Assembly (NCBI GenBank): GCA_029379385.1
Contig: CM055618.1
Location: 5,094,134 to 5,158,133, forward strand
DNA length: 64,000 bases
Source: Quillaja saponaria
Lineage: Eukaryota; Streptophyta; Magnoliopsida; Fabales; Quillajaceae
Reading direction: 5' to 3'
Position numbers and translations under genes: made by a program. Below are positions 58,935 through 64,000 of this stretch, one piece after another. The notes beneath the pieces are model-generated. The model made no database searches, was not told the DNA's origin, and saw nothing but the letters and a program-made list of their open reading frames with translations. How positions within the stretch are numbered: the stretch's first letter is position 1; every line of letters begins with the position of its first letter.

Positions 58935-60408
58935 GAAATGTAAAAGATTAGGCCATCAAATTCATGGTAAACAACATACCAGCAGAGCTACTTCTTTTAA
59001 AATTTAAAGTCTTATAATTTTTCAACATATTGTCTGTAGCTCATGAAAATGACAGAATTTTGGGATTATTATGCATACCCAAGTTTACGAGGGACTGATT
59101 TAGAGGAACTACCTGCGTATCTACTGAAAAAATATTTCCTTATATAGGTGATGTAAGGAACATCTTTGGTGATGAAGATGGCTTTCATGTTTGTATTTTG
59201 AATGATGTATAACTTCCCATTTGAAACTACTATTATCCTTCTGTGTTTGTTTGCTATATAATGGGATTAATTCAATCAAAGGGAAAAAAAAAAAATTTCC
59301 CAAAGTTGTCATTATATTTAGAAAATATGAAGAAAAAAAGAAGGGATCTTATTGGAAGATGTTATCAGATTAATTTGAAGTATAAAGACAGTTTGATGTG
59401 AAAATAGGCATTGGCAGTCCTGTGACATTGTTTAAACATGATAGGTCCTGTCAGTATAAATTTTTAACTTTGTTCCTTTTTCAACTTGTATCCTCCTCAT
59501 AAATGTTTCTTTTTGTTAAAATCTATATCTGGTATCCCTCATTTCTAAAATCGTCTATTTTCTTTGGCCCGGAGTAATCACTGGCATGCCTTTTTTTTTT
59601 CTTTTGTGTTGTGTGTGTGTGTGTGTGTTTACAATTAACTGTCTTCTCTTCATAAGCTTTACATGCTGGTCACATTATTTGTTGCATCTTCAAATGAACT
59701 AACTACTGAAGTTTATCTAGTCTTTTGTAGGTAAGATGATAATTCTCATAAGGTAGATGAAAAATTACTGGAAATGGGGGAGAGGCTAATAACATGGGAT
59801 TCACTGTCTCTTCTGGGGTTTGGGACTTCTGAATAGCATCAACAGTATAAATTATTGAAATCAATGATGTGCCTTTCATTTGTGTGTGTGTGTTCAATTG
59901 CTACTGATCTTCTGGCAATGGAATGTTTCTTATGCATACATGGATAAATATGCAAATTTTTAGCTATTTTTAATTGGTAGTCACTGTACGGTTTCTTATA
60001 TATAACATCTTAAATTACTGAATCATAGACGAAAATAGACCTGTAGGTCCTGGAATGAATGTCTTGCAAACAGTTTTATATGTGAATGTGCTAATCAAAT
60101 TTGTTGCTCACGCCTGGATGCAGTCCTCTAGTTTGTTTGTTTGCCATTTATGCAATTATGAAATTTATTTGAGTTCATGCTTTCTCTTCATGTGAACTGT
60201 CATCACTATTAAACATGTATGCATGTCTCCCTCTGACTCCATGTCTCTTGATTGGCTTTCTTAGGAAGTTATACCTTTTGATACAAGGAAATTAAATTGT
60301 ATTATAGTCTATCTACATGTATATCTTTCACTTAATTTCTAGTATTGATTTCTCTGTAGGAGGCTCTAAATTTTTTTTAATTCCTTTGTTCTTCCCCATC
60401 TTGCTGTG
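58935..60408. other. Intergenic, with GT microsatellites
   Basis: A (GT)9 run lies at 59611-59628 and a shorter one at about 59880-59890. I see no supported gene. Confidence 0.4.
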
Positions 60409-60635
60409 GCACATCCAGTAAAGAATAGAAAGAGAAGTATGCTTTGCAAACAGGATGGACAATTGTGTTACACTGAGGGGAAGGAAGAGATTATTATTGA
60501 TTCTGAAAGTGGGACAATAGTATTAGGCTCCATCGTTCTAGTGTCAGAGTTTATATAAGATGGCCAAGAGCGTGAGGGAGTTGATCCAAATGTCGACCAT
60601 TTCGGAAGACAAGAAACACAAGAATGGTACAATCC
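60409..60635 (+). pseudogene. Exon-like sequence of unknown family
   Basis: The plus strand reads KNRKRSMLCKQDGQLCYTEG then KEEIIIDSESG, reaches TAA near 60556, then continues in that frame with DGQEREGVDPNVDHFGRQETQEWYN. A TTTCTCTGTAG acceptor-like site lies 50 bases upstream and a GGTACAATC donor-like site at the right end. The charged, coding-like composition suggests a gene relic or a broken exon. I do not recognise the protein. Confidence 0.3.
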
Positions 60636-61300
60636 CTTTTATATACTGTCTCAACTTGTTTCTAATCCCCGAAATAATATGATAAACAATTATTGAAAGC
60701 AAAAGGTAATTTCAAAAATATGTATTTTGAATGTTATTCTTAATTATCATCTCTATAATTGTTTTATGATTAGTTCTTTTTTTTTTTTTCTTTTCATTTC
60801 TTCTTTTTATCAAAATTTTAGTTTAATTGTTGACTTTCAGATTCATCAGTTAGGTGCTTAGGTTAGAAAATGATTTATCCAGAGCTTAATATTTTACTAC
60901 TGGATTTACAAGACACTTGAAATGAATTTTATGCTGCAGTAATTATGAACCTCAACCTAGTCAAAGGAGGACACTCCTTTCATATAATCTTCAAATACTT
61001 CTTTTCTGTCCTGCTTATCAGAATGTACATAGGCAAAAGTAAATTGCTTATTACCCTTGGTCTGGATCTATCATTTTATCTGACTTATTGATCCAGAATT
61101 AGAAAACCATGGATTGTAAGTACACCATCCATTTGCAGAGGCACCAGCTGGTAAAATGGCATCATTTTTTGATCAGCTGTTATGAGATAGATATATTTTG
61201 AGTTAGGAGAAACTGCACCTATCACAATAACAATGATAAGATTTTGATTAATAAAAATCTATTGGCAACCTTTCTTAAAAGTAGTGTGGCACTAATGCTA
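60636..61300. other. Intergenic; nothing recognised
   Basis: AT-rich sequence without coding, RNA or repeat features that I can defend. Confidence 0.4.
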
Positions 61301-61500
61301 AACAACAACAGCAAGAACAATCCTTAATCCTATCTCATTGGGGTCGGCTACTTGATCCCTTAAAAATTAGTTTGTATCCTCCTCAAGAACTTTTCCGCTA
61401 TCTATTCCTATATCCACAGCTAAGTTCTCTTCAATTTTTATACCCATGTCTCTTCTCACCACTTCTAAGATTCTTTCCTTAGGCCTCCTTTAACGTATCG
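61301..61500 (-). mobile_element. 3' tail of an RTE-type LINE
   Basis: On the minus strand the sequence ends GTAGCCGACCCCAATGAGAT then GGATTGTTCTTGCTGTTGTTG, the typical RTE 3' end with a TTG-rich tail. Upstream (61400-61490) are remnants of the RT C-terminal region. The element is heavily 5'-truncated. Confidence 0.6.
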
Positions 61501-62261
61501 AATAGGATTGTATAGCATTGAAGTATACAATATATTAGGCAGTTTAGTTATTATATTGTTATACTATTAGCTTATTATTTTTCTCCTCATTGTATAACTT
61601 TATACTGTCAAACATAGTATAAGAGAAAGTCAACAATATAACTCTATACTATCATGTTGCTGCCAAACTTTTTATAAGACCCAATAAATAGTTTCATATT
61701 ATCATGTTATCCTTATACGTTACACTAAACGAGCCCTTATAGTTTTTTGTCTTCGAGTAGCCTTAAAAGTAATGTGGTACTGATGCAAAACTTTGATACA
61801 TATATTATTTGTTTTCAATGATCATTATGTTACTAGGAAAATTTAACCAAGTCAGAAATGATTCTGCAATTTAAAGCTTCTAGCAGCATAAACCTTGTAC
61901 ATTACTGTATATATGTCATTAGCTACGTATAAAATGTTAGAAGTGAAGGGCTTATGTTGTACAATGTGACCAGGGTGAGAATTTAATATAGAGGAACTCA
62001 TCCAAAACCTTATTGTTGAAATTCCAATATCAACTCCTACTCTAATCTAATTTACTGTTGTCGAGCGGCTCGGTGTTCATCCTACATCATATCTTTGACC
62101 CATAGTGCTCCTCCTTGAATGTCAAATAACTGACTTTCATTCAAAACTAGAGAATCTTCTGATTTCATCTGTGCTCTATACCTAAGACATTTTGGAATCT
62201 GATGACAATGAAAACAAGATATTTTGCACTGTTGAGGAACAAGTATTACAGGGCCACCTTT
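61501..62261. other. Intergenic; nothing recognised
   Basis: AT-rich sequence between the LINE tail and the UGT relic, with no supported feature. Confidence 0.4.
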
Positions 62262-62370
62262 TTATGCCACTGAGCTTAACCAGTCATCTACCAGTCCATC
62301 AATATCTTCGTCTCATATCTAATTCTTATATTTTATCCCATTTCTTTTTCTTTTCTCCTTATATTGTCCC
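62262..62370 (-). pseudogene. UGT C-terminal relic
   Basis: The minus strand reads DNIRRKEKEMG, a stop, NIRIRYE, then after a +1 shift DEDIDGLVDDWLSS and a stop at 62262. This parallels the end of the intact neighbour (NDIRRKSGEMGENIRIRGEK, then DIEGVVDEL). Only the last 35 or so codons survive. It indicates a former tandem array of glycosyltransferase genes. The two are 1.1 kb apart on the same strand. Confidence 0.7.
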
Positions 62371-62548
62371 AACCTCTTTGGCTGAACTTTGATTTCATAT
62401 AATCTGGAAGATAAAATTCTGGGAATGGGAATTCATCATTTGGGTTCTGCATCATATGGAGAATGAAAGAAGTCATGGCCTCTCCAGTGGTTTTGAAGTT
62501 CATAGTTGGTATATTTTGGGAAAAGCTATTTGATGGTACTCACGGCTG

Positions 62549-62579
<31 letters not shown>

Positions 62580-63474
62580 TATAATCAAACCTGAATTTAT
62601 TTTGAGGATGTTGGAGAAGTAAGGGCTAGCAATGTTTGGTTGTGTGCTGGGGCAAGCTCAGGCAAAGATGGAAGATGTATCAAGTTTGAGCAAATATATA
62701 GTTGAAAGTGATCAGTCTTCTTGGCTAGTTCTAGGAAGGGTGAGATGTGACCATGTACCAAACACGGTAGCATCAAGACACTTGAGTTTTCTTTGCCTAC
62801 TACTACCCATGATCCTTAGAAGTTGGCAATTGTAGTTATGTTGCTGTTTAATTATACTGAAAGTCACCAGTACATATCAGATTCCCCACTCCACTGCACC
62901 GTATTACAGTTTAATACATTGCAAAGCAATTAAGCAAAACACAGAACAGAGCAGTAATTAAAATAGAGGATATACTAGTTGTACAAAAAGCTTAATTGGC
63001 AGCAGACAGTCAGACACTACAAAACAAACTAGCTTAAACTTGAAAAACATAAACAAATATTTCTTATATTTGATTATTTTTCTTTTTTATTTCTTATTTT
63101 TCCAAGTGGAATTACTTTTGAACCCTTCCAGTCATCTCACCCATTTCTCATATGTGAAAATAAAGAAAGAAATTATGGTGCTATATCAAATATTAGCAAC
63201 AAATCAAATTCGTACTCCCATGTCTTAGTTTACAGGTGGAAAATGAAATATGATTCAGTGATTAGATGCTTTCTTGCAGGTTCATAACAGTCAATCAAGG
63301 AAACTTATCAGCAATAACATTGGCTTCTGTGAAAGTTTTAGCAGTGGAACAAGAAAATAAAAAAAGCAAAAGAACCAGCTTCTGGGAAGCAAGTATTTAA
63401 CGTTACTGGTAACTTCCTAACAATGCTAAAGCATCAGAGGATCTTAGTTTCTGTTGAGTATATATATACTGCCA
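62371..63474. other. Region between UGT relic and UGT gene
   Basis: It contains an A26 tract at 62549-62574, possibly the tail of a decayed retroposon, and otherwise AT-rich sequence that includes the 3' flank of the UGT gene. No gene is supported. Confidence 0.4.
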
Positions 63475-64000
63475 CTATATCCCTGTGACACAAAGCTTTG
63501 TCAGTTCATCTACAACTCCTTCTATGTCTTTCTCTCCTCTAATTCTTATATTTTCACCCATTTCTCCTGATTTTCTCCTTATATCATTCCCTTTATTTTC
63601 CAGCATAACCTCTTTAATCACTTTTGCAACTTCTTCTCTTGCAAACTTCCCATCCTTGTTCCTCTTCACCTCAGTACCTACACCAACCTCTTCCACCAGC
63701 CTAGCATTGATAGGTTGATCTATGTGCATAGGCATGGCTATAATTGGAACACCAAACTTCATGCTCTCCATTACAGAACTCCATCCACAATGACTCAGAA
63801 ACCCACCAATGCTGGAATGAGCAAGTATTTTTGCCTGAGGTGCCCAGTTCTCCACAATCTTTCCTCTTGATCCTACCCTCCCAAGAAATCCTCTTGGAAG
63901 TGCCTCCTCAAATTTTATTCTCTCTGTTAAAGGAAATCTAATAACCCAAATGAAATTAACCTTACTAAATTCTAACCCGTAAGCTATCTCTTCCAAATCT
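63475..64000 (-). CDS. UDP-glucosyltransferase, UGT94-like (C-terminal part; 5' end beyond window)
   Basis: The last 174 or so codons of a family-1 glycosyltransferase are present; the stop is TAG at 63477-63475. The complete 44-residue PSPG donor-binding box lies at 63715-63846, from WAPQAKIL through GGFLSHCGWSSVMES to MPMHIDQ. Its closing Asp-Gln fits UDP-glucose use. The sequence style (MEEIAYGLEFSKVNFIWVIRFP, INARLVEEVGVGTEVK) matches group A enzymes of the UGT94 family, which add glucose to a sugar already on a flavonoid, terpenoid or apocarotenoid glycoside. The true acceptor cannot be told. The ATG at 63996 is internal, since the frame continues to the window edge. No break is seen. 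The relic at 62262 shows a tandem history. Confidence 0.9.
   Translation of the reverse strand, partial: DLEEIAYGLEFSKVNFIWVIRFPLTERIKFEEALPRGFLGRVGSRGKIVENWAPQAKILAHSSIGGFLSHCGWSSVMESMKFGVPIIAMPMHIDQPINARLVEEVGVGTEVKRNKDGKFAREEVAKVIKEVMLENKGNDIRRKSGEMGENIRIRGEKDIEGVVDELTKLCVTGI

Noticed and set aside
63485..63941. Plus-strand ORFs opposite the UGT
   Set aside because: They are shadows of the PSPG-containing frame.

Overview
This window looks like a gene-poor, transposon-rich stretch of a eudicot nuclear genome. The AT-rich background, Athila and Tat type Ty3/gypsy elements, a tekay-like long LTR, hAT and Mutator-like DNA elements, an Au-type SINE, a phase-1 split defensin-like gene, an intronless BRI1-family receptor kinase and a UGT94-like glycosyltransferase all point to a dicot. 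I cannot name the species.

Layout. 1-13.7 kb is a nest of LTR retrotransposons. A minus-strand chromovirus-like element (1-3411) sits at the end of a minus-strand Tat-lineage element (about 3413-12666). The Tat element has lost most of its pol, carries an antisense extra-ORF remnant, and is split by a 3.57 kb solo LTR (7332-10897). Its outer LTR faces a second, inverted LTR copy, giving a 1.9 kb inverted repeat (11811-13686). 14.9-19.3 kb is a dead hAT transposase gene split by a 2.9 kb non-autonomous LTR element with a perfect 5 bp target duplication. 20.0-21.7 kb is a Mutator-like element with 204 bp terminal inverted repeats and a 10 bp target duplication, carrying a coding-like cargo.

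22.7-23.5 kb holds a small two-exon defensin-like gene on the minus strand. 24.5-30 kb holds a MITE-like inverted repeat around a telomere-like array, a 0.9 kb direct duplication and a small hAT element. 30.9-39.4 kb is an internally deleted Athila element on the plus strand. 39-52 kb is mostly decayed sequence with an Athila LTR piece, a SINE and a hAT MITE.

52.5-55.9 kb carries the only clearly intact large gene, a BRL2/VH1-like LRR receptor kinase, with a TC-repeat leader. 56-61.5 kb is a decayed LTR pair, an Au SINE and a LINE tail. The right edge enters a UDP-glucosyltransferase gene (63475 to beyond 64000, minus strand), with a broken UGT 3' relic 1.1 kb away.

The genes do not form a pathway. 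BRL2 acts in vascular receptor signalling, the UGT in small-molecule glycosylation and the defensin-like peptide in defence or cell signalling. The best candidates for something undescribed are the defensin-like gene, the inverted LTR pair as a possible hairpin small-RNA source, the cargo-bearing Mutator-like element and the antisense ORF of the Tat element.
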